A stretch of 64,000 bases of DNA, taken from positions 19,127,350-19,191,349 of the forward strand of contig NC_051437.1 of assembly GCF_001649575.2 (NCBI RefSeq). Direction: 5' to 3'. Under the pieces are notes generated by a model, which was not told where the DNA came from, ran no database searches, and saw only the letters and a list, made by a program, of their open reading frames with translations. Position 1 is the stretch's first letter; the number at the start of each line of letters is the position of its first letter. Shown piece by piece: positions 11,001-21,799 of this stretch. Source of the DNA: Kryptolebias marmoratus (taxonomy: Eukaryota; Chordata; Actinopteri; Cyprinodontiformes; Rivulidae). A program made the position numbers and the translations under genes.

Positions 11001-13488
11001 ACATCAATAACGCTGACTCATTTTGTAAATGTCTGACTTCACCTCCTCCGCTCTGATGGGAGAGAATCAAGCGTCAAGGATTTAATCACAAAACATTATG
11101 CAAGTGCGTTTGATTAGATTATTTTGAAAACATGTGGCCTGAGAGCATGCAAATAAATCTATAAATAACAGAGAGCTTGTTTTCTGCTTTAAAAACACTG
11201 AACCCTTTCAGCCCACCTCGTTCAGTTTGTCAGCAAAAGCTGCAACACTTGGACCGAATTTCTTGACACCATAAATGATGACACTGAATATGCAGATAGC
11301 AGACAGGGTCTCATTGTTGATCACGTAGAGTTCCTTGGAAAGCAGGTAGGTGATGAGCCCAGTGCCGAGCATGTAGGGCCCTGCAGGAAAAATGAAAAAT
11401 AAGTAATCAGCTGGATCATAACCTGCAGTAGGATCAAAATGATGTTCAAGCAACCTTTGGTGGAACAGGTCTTTGACTAGAAGGGAATTTCATGATACAG
11501 TTTACAGTTATTTGCTACTAAAACTACAGCTAAGTCTTTAGAATCTAAGATTAATACAAAAAGCTTGTGAACGACACAACAATACTAACCTGTGACTCCG
11601 GTTTTGGGGTACAACAGCTGAAAAATCTCCTCTGGGAAGATGCCATGTCGGACTTTTCCTCCCGTCTCAGGCAAAGGGGGAACAGGGGCCCGACTCTGGG
11701 ATGATGTGTGCAGGGAGCGAGACGCATGGACCAAACTGGAAGTACACAACAATATAAAGAGATTCGACAGGCATTATTCCCCTTAATAAAAAAAAGTTAA
11801 ACGTGGGCAAACAGGCAGCTGCTGACTTATCTCTCAACTGACTGGTAATTGCTCTGACTGAGGTGGTATTTTCTGGCTTTCGCAAAACCTGTAGTTTGAC
11901 GTGTGAAAGAAAAATAAATGCATATACTCCAGCTTAATTTTCAGACACTTAGGGCAAATCTTTAGCTTCAGGGCAAATCTTTAGCTTCAGGCAGATTAAC
12001 ACACAAGAAAGCTCCCACTGGATTCATAGCTGTAACGCTAAACGTTACCCCTTTCATTAGCAGTTAAATTACTGAAATATAAGATTCCCAGTTGATTTGC
12101 TAGCATTTTACCATGAAATAATTGTGTTTACTGTACATAAACTTGAATCAAAGTTTCTTTTCATGAAAGCCCAGAATCTAATTGGCTGCTGGTTGTGCTG
12201 CAAACATCTACAAGTGTCGAGTTTCATATACGCAGCTTCCTCATGCGTGCTACACACATCTGTGTGCAATGATATGATCATGGTGCATGTTGGACAAAAA
12301 AAAAAAAAAAAAAAAAAAAGCACAACATTAATTTCAGGAGACATTTCACCTCCTGCATTATTTGTTGGGGAAAACACTGCAAAAATAAAGCAACACTGAA
12401 GCTACAAACCCAGCTCCGAAGGGGCCACTGCCTTTCAGGGAGTTGGCTGAAAACAGAAAAGACAAATTCATGTTAGTTAATGTAATGTATACAAGTTTTC
12501 TTAAACACACTGATTTACAAACTAGTATTAGAAAATAAAACCTCAATAACCATTGCAGAGCTGATTCTAAATTCATAAGCATTAATTTAAATAGCAAAGG
12601 TTTTGGCAAAATACCTAAAAACAAAACTTTACTTGAAAAATTGTTTAGACAATTTACAGTGTCACAACAGGCCTCCTCTCTTCCTGTTTTTAAATCTCTT
12701 TTAAAAACACATTTTTATACTTTGGCTTTTAACACACTGTGATTTTTGTCTGTCTTGGCACCTAAAACATACCTGCTGTGAACCCGTATGTGTATGTCTC
12801 ATTTTATCCATTTATCTTTTTATCTGTTTATTTGTTTTATCTGTTTCCTTTTTACTGGTTTTATTTATCTATTGTACAGCACTTTGGCTACCCCTGTGGT
12901 TCTTAAAATGTGCTAAATAAATAAAGTTGATTGATTGATAGACTAAATAACATAAATACACATAAGCTAAAGACATTTTAGAGGACTTTAACCAATTGAC
13001 AGAACATTATTACTTAGTGTCAGTACGTCTTTTGGTGTGCATTACATTAGCAGGTTTTAAAGAAATAGAAATAAAACATTTAAGGAGCAGATATAGTGGG
13101 GCTCTTCTTTTAAAAGGATAGTAAATATAAAACTAGCTCTGCTAAGCTAAAGCTAACTAGCTTAGCTTCGGTTTACTAAAGCTAAATCCAAACAAGAGTA
13201 ACAGACAATATGAACACGGACATATTGAATAGTCTTTCTTGTTATTATAGATACAAACATAAATGCAATAATTACAACCTAAAATCTACCAGACTGTTAG
13301 CAGTTACACTAACAGGCAGCTAGCTTTAGCATGTCACATTCAGAGTGCGGCCTTCAGATTACCCTTCAGATTCAGTAATTTTAAACAGCCTAGCAAACTG
13401 TACAGACGATAAAGATAAGAGTTTATTACTGTTAATATCAAAAGCCGCTCCGATACACACCTGAGAGGATAACAAGTCTCGACATCAT
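8086..13488 (-). CDS. atp5pb: ATP synthase peripheral stalk subunit b, mitochondrial
   Basis: Subunit b of the mitochondrial F1Fo ATP synthase, anchored in the inner membrane and forming the peripheral stalk. Seven exons on the minus strand: 13488-13461, 12446-12410, 11735-11590, 11380-11217, 10405-10280, 9776-9597 and 8163-8086. They sum to 759 bases, or 252 residues plus stop, close to the 256 of human. The N-terminus (MMSRLVILSG) and the basic stretch after it fit a mitochondrial presequence. Conserved landmarks are PVPPLPETGGKVRHGIFPEE, LLYPKTGVTGPYMLGTGLIT, the membrane hairpin with YGVKKFGPSVAAFADKLNE, and EQEHMINWVEKSV. Two in-frame ATGs start the protein back to back; the upstream one is used here. 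The gene is divergent from traf3ip3. Confidence 0.97.
8440..8770 (-). mobile_element. Tc1-like transposase relic in an atp5pb intron
   Basis: The minus strand encodes a degenerate stretch with the Tc1 transposase hallmark VKHGGGSV preceded by an SDE-like motif and GNPNTAC (about 8731-8543). Only the central part of a transposase is left. No terminal inverted repeats were found, so the ends are approximate. It lies in the intron between atp5pb exons 6 and 7. Confidence 0.65.
9052..9083. repeat. (ATT)n / (TAA)n microsatellite
   Basis: A run of ATT units turning into AATATTATT within an AT-rich intron of atp5pb. Confidence 0.85.
11952..11989. repeat. 19-bp direct tandem duplication
   Basis: GGGCAAATCTTTAGCTTCA occurs twice back to back in the intron between atp5pb exons 2 and 3. 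Both copies are identical, so the duplication is recent or conserved. Confidence 0.9.
12296..12319 (+). repeat. poly-A tract
   Basis: A run of 24 A in the intron between atp5pb exons 2 and 3. No flanking gene-derived sequence suggests a processed copy. Confidence 0.9.
12650..12940 (+). mobile_element. LINE 3' end fragment (L2/CR1-type) in atp5pb intron 1
   Basis: The segment resembles the 3' end of a teleost non-LTR retrotransposon. It has the block TTTTTAAATCTCTTTTAAAA, then TTGTACAGCACTTTGG, then AATAAATAAAGT and a short tandem tail TGATTGATTGATA. It is 5'-truncated and inserted antisense to atp5pb. The assignment to an L2/CR1-type clade is from pattern memory only. Confidence 0.6.
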
Positions 13489-13591
13489 GGTTAAAACGAT
13501 TTGAAGTGCCAAGTTGTTGCTTCGCCCGGCACCCTTGTTTCGGCCTCTCCGTGCCCTTCTGCAGACCCACAAGGATGGCGGACAGGGGAAG

Positions 13592-13626
13592 TCTCGCGAG
13601 AGGACATGGGAGGAAATCTCGCGAGA
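13592..13626. promoter_or_regulatory. paired TCTCGCGAGA promoter elements of atp5pb
   Basis: Two perfect TCTCGCGAGA palindromes (13592-13601 and 13617-13626), 25 bases start to start, lie about 105-140 bases upstream of the atp5pb start codon at 13488. This motif is a known vertebrate core-promoter element bound by BANP and linked to Kaiso/ZBTB33. A YY1-like AAGGATGGCGGAC lies at about 13571. No TATA box is evident. Confidence 0.75.
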
Positions 13627-14195
13627 GTACAGAACAGTTCTATTTATTTGAAATATGTTACCACCAGATAGCGCTGTGGGCAAACATACGGCTTAATCTA
13701 CATTAAGCACGAAAACATTTACAAAATAACTCCAGTAGTACAGACAAAAATAAAGAGTAAACTTCACTTAAAATGTTTGGATTAAATATTAGGCTAAAGA
13801 GGAGCTAATATACTAAAAAACAGCAGTGAGACATTAAACTAACATCACGCAGGGGCAAGGTAAGAGCAACTAAAACTAAAGTCTGAGTATCAGATAGAAA
13901 GATTTACATTTTTATGCTTTGTGTGCACTTCCTGCCATACATTTCCGCAATGTAAACATTTACCTAAATTATGTGTGAACTGTGTAAAACAGGAAACACT
14001 GGGCATATAATGAGGAGTGTTTGCATGCAGGTCATATATAAATAAATCCTTTTATTATTAGTAAATGAAACTAAGAACTAAACATATTATTGGGCACACA
14101 TAGATAGGAGTTTTGGTTAGGAACATATATTTAGGAGATGTCTTATGAAATAATATAAATAATAACAACAGAGCTGCTTCGTGTATTTTTTTATT

Positions 14196-14198
<3 letters not shown>

Positions 14199-14229
<31 letters not shown>
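14199..14229. repeat. (AT)n microsatellite
   Basis: A perfect AT run of about 31 bases between atp5pb and traf3ip3. The rest of 13.7-14.6 kb is AT-rich with no recognisable element. Confidence 0.95.
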
Positions 14230-14231
<2 letters not shown>

Positions 14232-14599
14232 GTATCCAAGCCCAGTTGTTCATAAACTAATGTTAAACCTTTGTCACATAATCCATTTTAAACTTTTTAT
14301 TTCTTGTTTAAGTTTATAAACCTGCTTTCAACAATAAGACAAGGTTGAAAAAAGCTGCTTGTTTTTTAAAAGTTGTAAATGTCCCTGCCTAGTCCATGAT
14401 CTTTGATTGATTGTGATCATCAATAACTTTATGAAGCGTAGTTAGAGTTTACTTAATGCTAAAATCAAGCATTTTTGTTTAAATAGGCTTGAAATTGTGT
14501 ATAAACTTAAATTAGAAGTAAAATACAAACTGAGTGTGTAAAGTCAGGTTAAAGAACTTGACACACCGTCAGTCAATGACTTATTTATTTGTTTGCAGG

Positions 14600-14866
14600 A
14601 CGTGGAGGGGGGAGCTGGTCGAGTCTGTCTGTAATCTCGAGGCCCACCCGTGTGTGGCATCAGCGTGGAGCGAGTGGCTGCTGAGATAGAGGAACATATG
14701 ACGCTGTGGTTCCCTTCACTTCCTGTAAAACTTATGCTCTACAGAAACAGCTACATGTGAAACAGAGACGAAAACCTCGGACGCTGTGAGAGGAGAGACA
14801 GAAAATGGATGACCTCTTGGCCTCCCTGAAAAGGTTTCCCCTCCAGTGAATAAGATGGCTGAAGAG
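14600..14866 (+). other. probable 5' noncoding exon of traf3ip3 with two short uORFs
   Basis: A good donor (GAAGAG|GTAAGC) ends at 14866, and the next exon opens at 15363 after TTTACAG. The exon carries a 14-codon uORF at 14805-14849 and a second ATG at 14855. After splicing, the second ATG reads ATG GCT GAA GAG TGC TGA and stops before the main start. The upstream edge is not fixed by sequence. Confidence 0.5.
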
Positions 14867-15396
14867 GTAAGCTCCCGTCGACATGAATTTATGCTCATTG
14901 GGCTGTGTTTTGTTTTTGAACTATCTTGCACCTGCACGGCTGTAATCACCAGCTGCCGGGCCCTGCATGAGGCTGTCGTTCACAACTGTTGAAGTGGATG
15001 TTAAAGAAGCTTTCGGATCAAATATAAAAAGCTACTTTAGTTGTATCTGTAGATGTAAACTCGTGCAGCTGCTTCATCCGGCGTGATTCTCAGAAAAAAT
15101 GGAACCAAAATGTTTAAAATACTCTTTTTTTTTTTTTTGTACTTGACTTTATGCCTGACTGGTCACATCAGCTGGTACAGATCACTGACGATACTTTGAG
15201 TAAACACAAAAGTTTCTGAGAAGAAAGCACAGTTCAGGTTTTATTCTTCATTCGGTGTGCCTTCTTTCAACAACTTCTTTCTCACAACACAATGAATCAG
15301 TTTCTGTGTGCTCGGTGAGCTGAAATGGTTACAAACAGCTCCACATTTTATTGTGTTTACAGTGCTGAGGCCACGTGAAGAGCCCGGGGAGCTGCC

Positions 15397-18300
15397 ATGG
15401 ACTCCTCATCCAGCTTCGGAGCAAAATACTTCCCGGAGAGAGAGTTTGACCAAAAGGTGGATTACAGAGCTGAGAAACGGGAGCACCTACGAGGGCGCAA
15501 CAACGTGACGTCGTGCCGAAGCCCCACAAGAGACGTCGACACGAGACAGATCAAGAACGAGCTGAAGGAAAAAAGGCTGCTGGAGTTTCTGAGGAGGAGG
15601 TCGGTCAGCCCGGAGCCGGGTCACTCAAAGTGTAAAAACTGCTCTCAGAGGAGAAATCATGCTCTGGAGAGATTTTCAGATAAAAATCTCAGCAAGTCTG
15701 AGAGACTGAATACAAATACACAATGTTCTCTCTCTGCTAATGGACACCAAGGGATGATTTTAACAACAGAGAGCAGAACAACTGAATATTCAAGCACCAG
15801 CAAATGGGTAAATGATGCTTTAATATTATCTACACCTCCTCTGCTTTAGCAGGTCAAGTGTAGTGAGAATTGCATCCTTTCTTATTTCTTTAGGCTTCAT
15901 TGTGGTCCGAACCGGTAACTCTGATAAAGCAAGAGAAAAGTCATGCAAGGAAACAGACATCTACCTCCACGGCAGCGACACTGGAATCCAGCCACTACGG
16001 GATGAAAAGCTTGCAGAAAAGAGACAGCAGTACGAACCGGAGCACTTTTACACAACATTTTTTGTCGGTAAATATCGTTCGATCTGTTCAGCTAACAAGA
16101 TAACCTTTACTGTTTCCTGCAGCTCAGAAGACAAGCATCAGAACCGTGACTCGGGCAGAAAAGATTCACCAAAACACGTCGGCACAGGCGGAAAACGCTC
16201 ACCAGAAAAAGACACTCCGAGAGGTCGGCGTGCAAACAGAGTGAGTTTCATTCAGGACTGATTTAAGCATCAAACATCAGCTTCAATATGAGACGCAGCT
16301 CTGATTTCTGATTTGGGCTTTCTATTCTTACGCACCTCACAGGTCCGGCCTCGTCACGGTCAAAGAATCAGTAAGTTTCAAACGGCAGGTATTTGTTTAC
16401 AAAGTTCAGGTGTAGACAGAGGTTAAAGGTGAGCATCATGGTCTGGAAATTATCAAGACAGAAGATCGATTAGAATTTAATTCACAGTAAAAACATGCTA
16501 TTTTCTACTCCTGATCTTTGTAACCAATTGCCATCATTCCTTCTGTAAGGATTTTATTTGCAAATTTGACCTGTTTTTTGCATCTCTTTATAGGACATCC
16601 AGAGATTATCAGACTGCCTGCAGGTAAATAAAACACCGTGCTCAGCAGTATTTATGTAGTAACTTTTCACAAAGGGATGCTAACTGGTTGTGTGCTCAGT
16701 TTGTGTTTCGCTGCTGCAGAAATCACTCGTCTGCGCTTTTGTTGTTTTTTTTCTTCTTCTCAGGAGGCTCTGTGGAGAGAGGAGGCAGTGAAGAAGAAAC
16801 TAGCCCTCCTCAAGGAGATCGCAGCAAACCTTGTGAACTCATCAGACTTATTTTGGACGGTAAGATGTTTGTTTTCTTTCATCACTCATTCATCAAACGT
16901 GCTTATAGTTTTTTAAGGATCACAGTTTTAAAACTCTTTTAGTTTTGATCTTTTACGGATGAGTTCTCGCTGGTAGTTGCTGAAATTTGCCACACTTGTG
17001 TGCCGATCAGCGCGCGGCTGCTGGTGTCTCAGGAAGCCCTGTGCAGCTTGTGGTTTCGAGCTTCCTGCTTCCGTTTTCATCTATAGGACAAGCGACAAAC
17101 TGCCGCTCTTACACAGGAAGGGCGTACCAGTCTGCCAGTAGCTAACTGAGGTGCATCCTCATTAACTTTCATCTGGTCGTGACACATGACAGTCAGAGCG
17201 GATATTAGCTTTAAATTTGGTTTCAGCAGCTGAGCTACTTTAATCAGTTTCACTCTCCAAGTGAAAATTTCTCATCTTTTAAGATTTTAAGCTGTTTCTC
17301 ACAGAGGTATGCTATCACCCGGCAGGCTTTCAGCGTACCTCTGCCGCTCCTTGTGGTGTTTCTTGAAGATAAACTGCTGCTCGTAGTTTCAGCGAGTGCA
17401 CCTGTGAAACAGAATGCCGTCTGTCACAGCTGTCGACACATGAAGCATTAATTTTCCATCTGCAGGTTAGAGCGTGACAGTCACTCATTTCCTCTCTAAC
17501 CCACACAGTCTCACTGCAATGAGGACCTGCTGAGAAACAAGATCAAAGTTCTGGAGGCGCAGCTGCAAATCTGTGTGCAGGTAAGCAGCAGAAGAAAAAA
17601 AAAACACACTCATGCATTTTGTTTAATCACAGAGTTTTTACAGGAGTCCTGCTCTGCACAGCTCTGACTTTACTGGGAACGTCACATTAAGCTTTTTTCT
17701 TTTCATTTGTCCTCCTTTGTGCTTTCTTTTTTAGTTTCTTTCTCATCTCATGTTTAGTTAAATGTTTAACTGCAGTGTTGTGCTCCCACAGAACTTTCCC
17801 AAGGATGGAGTGAAGAAACTGGCGCTGCAGATGGAGAAGCAAAGAGAGACGTATGAGGAGAAGGCCCTGGTCGCGCTGCAGAAGGCCTCTCAGGAGAAAA
17901 GCGAGGCGCTCAGCAGGGCTGAGACACTGCAGGTGAAAGAACAGAGCCCTTTTTTTCCCCATGACTGCATTTATTAGAATATCAACACTGAGGTTGACTG
18001 TTTTAAGATGAAAATTGTATATTTTTTTTGCCCACAGGAAGCACTAAACACGGCCCAGGCAGAAGCACGGAGGTGGGAGAGCCTTTACGCAGAACTGCAG
18101 CTGAGCTCCGGTCGACTCAGGGAGAATCAGCACCTCAGTGATGATCAGCTGCAGCGGCTGCACAGTCAGGTGGAGGTACGGCCGACTGTCACAGACCGCG
18201 CAGTCAAGAGTCTGCATCTAAGTCAGTCTAAAAAAAAACATGACGGTGTGTTTCGTGCAGCTGCTCCAAACCCGAGAACACGAGCTGAGGGAGGAGGTAG

Positions 18301-19513
18301 CGTCGCTACGACAAGAAAAGCAGGAGCTCCAGTACAACGTTTGCCTGCTGGAGGAGGACAACCAGACTCTAAGAGAGGAGCTCCAGCAACTTCAAGGCAA
18401 GGCATTTGACTCACACTGACACGGACTTGACCCCTGACCTAATCATTACAGGTCTTATTAGTTTAAAATCCTCTCTGCCTCGTAGATGGTGGCGACGAGA
18501 GCCAGGACTACTTCATGCAGGAGTGTCTGAAATCAGAGGACGCCAAGCCACGACTGACCTCCAGGAGGGACTCCCAGCTGGAGGAGGAGCTTCGACACAC
18601 TCAGGAGAAACTCCAGCTTAAAGAGAAAGAGGTAAACCGAGGCACAATCACTCATTCATGTCCTGCTTCAGATTAATTCAATTCTTTCTGGGTTTTAATT
18701 TCATTTAGAGGGATAAATAATGTAAACATAGTTCAGTAAGTCACATTTTAGATAAGCTAAACAAAGAATAGCTCACTTGTTTGGCTGTTTAAATATTATA
18801 GATACAGGTGCATTGCTTTTATATCACTAATGTGTGTAATTTGTTTATGAAACATTGATCAATTTGCAGGTTTTCACTTCACAGATGGATTAAAAGCTCA
18901 TTACACACGTTTGACTTGAAATGCTTGAAAGATTGCCTGCATTGTAAATGTGTTTCTGCTGGGTTTTTGGCTAAATTTAGTCTGTATGTTCTTTTCCATA
19001 TGGTGTGTGTGTGTGTGTGTGCAGTGTGAGGAACTGCAGACAGAGCTGCACACCATGGAGCATGAGTGTCAGTCCAGCCAGGCCCGACTGTCGCAGTGCA
19101 GAGACGAACTCCGGCAGCTCAGCCACCGCCGCAGGAGAATGGTGAGTGTGTGTGTGAGTGTGTACTCCAAAAGCTCCCATTTCCCCCTCACGATGTGACC
19201 CTGTTTAACATTTTGCTTTAGAGAACCTCAGAGCAGAATTGAAGCTTCTGGCTCCATGTTTTCTGGCGTATTTCCTGGATGTGACGCAGATCTTTGTTTC
19301 CTCTCCGTTCAGACGCCGTGTGGCTCCTGGTGGAGGGTTTGTGCGTTCTTCCTCCTTCTCCTCGCTGTAGCAGGGGTTGCCATGTTGTGGTCGTGGCATC
19401 CTCCTTTCAGGGACCAAGTCGACGTCCTGTACTCAGACATACAAACCCGAATTGAAGACTATCTGATGGAAATGGCCTCTCCTCGACACTCGGGCTGTTT
19501 TAGACCAATATGA
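15397..19513 (+). CDS. traf3ip3: TRAF3-interacting JNK-activating modulator (T3JAM)
   Basis: Coiled-coil membrane protein known in mammals to bind TRAF3 and act in lymphocyte and innate signalling. Thirteen coding exons: 15397-15807, 15894-16067, 16128-16240, 16343-16370, 16594-16623, 16764-16859, 17509-17580, 17792-17932, 18038-18175, 18261-18396, 18486-18631, 19025-19141 and 19313-19513. They total 1803 bases, or 600 residues plus stop (human about 551). Matches to the human protein include an N-terminal RGRNNVTSCR block, LLEFLRRRS, IQRLSDCLQ, the block around KKLALQMEKQRETYEEKA, and CEELQTELHTMEHEC near the end. Heptad-like Leu/Glu/Gln-rich sequence fills residues ~190-530, followed by one hydrophobic span at about 541-559. 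The intron after 18396 uses a GC donor. Confidence 0.92.
19003..19020 (+). repeat. (GT)9 repeat directly before a splice acceptor
   Basis: The dinucleotide run ends four bases before the traf3ip3 exon at 19025 and replaces the usual pyrimidine tract at that acceptor. Confidence 0.9.
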
Positions 19514-19829
19514 TAACGTCACCGCTTAGGAACTTAGTTTTTTTTAGTTGTAGTTGTTCTCGATTGTTCTAGCTTTTGTGTTAAATTTTGATTTTCGTGT
19601 GAATGTTGTTGGTATTTTTATGGTTTATATGTTGTTGTTGTTTTGACTTGGAACTCAAAGTTTGTGCGATGACGTGTTGAAATGAGGAGGATGTACTGTA
19701 GACGTGTGCAGAAGAGTCGGGCGAACGCAGTATTTAAAACAAAAAGACAAGGTTTGAAAGGATTTCAAACTCACAACTTATTTTACGTTAGCATTTAAGA
19801 AGCTGTGAGTGTAAACATCTAAATTTTAG

Positions 19830-19835
19830 AATAAA
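19830..19835 (+). terminator. polyadenylation signal of traf3ip3
   Basis: AATAAA about 315 bases past the stop codon. Further overlapping AATAAA motifs follow near 19888-19897 and 20007-20015, so the exact 3' end is ambiguous. Confidence 0.5.
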
Positions 19836-20029
19836 AGGAAATATCTTTTGTACTGTAAAAGGACCATCTTATCAGAAGCACCATCTCTAATAAATAAAAT
19901 GACTTTGCAGTTGTAATTTACACAGATCCGTATGCAGATATTTAATGATGAGGACTGTCCCAGCTGCCCTGCAATTCTTTTCTGACCTAAAAACTCCAAA
20001 AAAACCAATAAAATAAAGGTGAAACATGA

Positions 20030-21790
20030 AAGCAGTTGTGGCTATTTTTATTATTTTGTATTGTAAAAACTATTTTGAAATGATTCCTGCTGAAAACAGC
20101 GTTAAAAAGAAAGAAAGCTAAATAAAATCCTTAGGAGGTCAATGGGGCATGTTGTTCTGAACAATAATGACTTTTTGGGGGGGGGTTTACTGGGAAAAAT
20201 AAAATACAATTTAACCTTCAAATAAGTGGTAAAATGTAGGAACAGAGTTATTTAAGTTACTTGGTTTTTTTTTATCTGTGATTGAAAGTAATTTAATAAA
20301 TTTTATTAGTTTTATGCTCACTTTTACTGGACTATTATCTCCTTCACACTACAAGAGAAATATTATTCGTACTTTATTTGGGAGCTGGGGTTACTGGTAT
20401 TTATTTATATTCAGATTTAACAAATACAGTACCGTGCAAAAGTCTTAAACCGCCCCTATTTCTTTCATATTTTACTTCCACGGAGCCAGACTTTCTTGTA
20501 ATTTTCTGAAGTGGTTTTGATTTTTCAGGATTTCAGAAGGACTTTTCTGTCTGACATTAAACCACAATTTACAGATTTAGGGAACTGCAGGACAATAAAA
20601 AATGTCAGGTCTCTAAAATATCTACAGTAGTTGAAAGTTAGAAATGGAAAAAAAGCCCTGAGAGATGCATCATCCTATTGTGGCACCTGATGGTGCTAAA
20701 ATACTGTTTCCTGTCTATAAAACTGTAACTGTTGGTGTTATTTGCAGATTCAACATAAAATAAAGCGAACAAAGTGTGTATTTGTGACAGACTTCTAATA
20801 AATCGCCTAAAGATTTATTTATTTTTTTAATCTACAGTAAGTTGTCTGTTATGTGTCGACACAGCACTTCATCACAGGCCTGACTTAAGTCGCACCAAAA
20901 AGATACAAACAATCTAAAAACGATTCAGAGGTACCGGAGTAAAAACAAGTGAAAAAGCAGCCAAAGATAAGTAATTTTAAACTATTAATTAAGAGCGTTT
21001 TTTCAGGAAAGTCTGGCTGCTTGGAAGGAAAAGACACAAAGGAATTTTGTACTGTACCATTTATTAAAAACATTGTTGTAATAAATAAATATGAAAACAA
21101 ATATTTATGCTTTTTGATGCTAGATTTCAGGTCGTATTTTATTTCATTTATGATAAAATCTTAATTTGAACAAAGGCTGAACAAGAAAGAAGCAAAACAC
21201 AGAAACTGACTCATAAAGCACCTCAAATTGTAGAAAAACCTGAATAATTATTCTCTATAAACATCACCTCTCCACAGTTTGAGGTGTGTGTTTGACTGAT
21301 TTTGGTCCAATTTGTACTGATGTGTTTTTGTTCAAAGATGAAGTCTTTAATCCATATGAATCTCTGTTCAGTGACAACAAGCAGCACGTGAAACAGAATA
21401 AAATGTAATTATTCTACATAAAGAACATCCTGAAGCTGACAGAAACATCTACTGTTTGATTTCACCCAAACTTAGAGACAAAACCCTCTGGAAGCTGCTC
21501 TCTGAGCTGGATGCACTCATTGTTCGCTGCATTCACTGGTTTTAGCTGTTCCAGATGAAGCTCCATTCTCAAAAAGGTGCCGACCCAACACATCCACGGT
21601 TTGACAATTTACCTGTAGGTTCCCTGAACACACCACGGCTGAGTGAAGAGATGGATCTCTGCTGGCCTGAGCTCACTCATCCCTCTGAAGGTAAGCAGGT
21701 GTTCTGACTGAGCTCGTGGATTTAAAAAAAAACGTGACATTTGGGATTTGATCGAACTCCTGTTTTATTTCTTCTTACTCAGAAACACAC
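20030..21790. other. intergenic spacer, AT-rich
   Basis: No gene is visible. At about 20427 the phrase CAGTACCGTGCAAAAGTCTT resembles the terminal repeat of a common fish Tc1-like element. An inverted match of GCCAGACTTTC near 20484 to GAAAGTCTGGC near 21006 hints at a decayed short element, but no second terminus was found. The last about 100 bases probably hold the 5' UTR of the nuclease gene that follows. Confidence 0.4.
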
Positions 21791-21799
21791 GTCTCCAAG

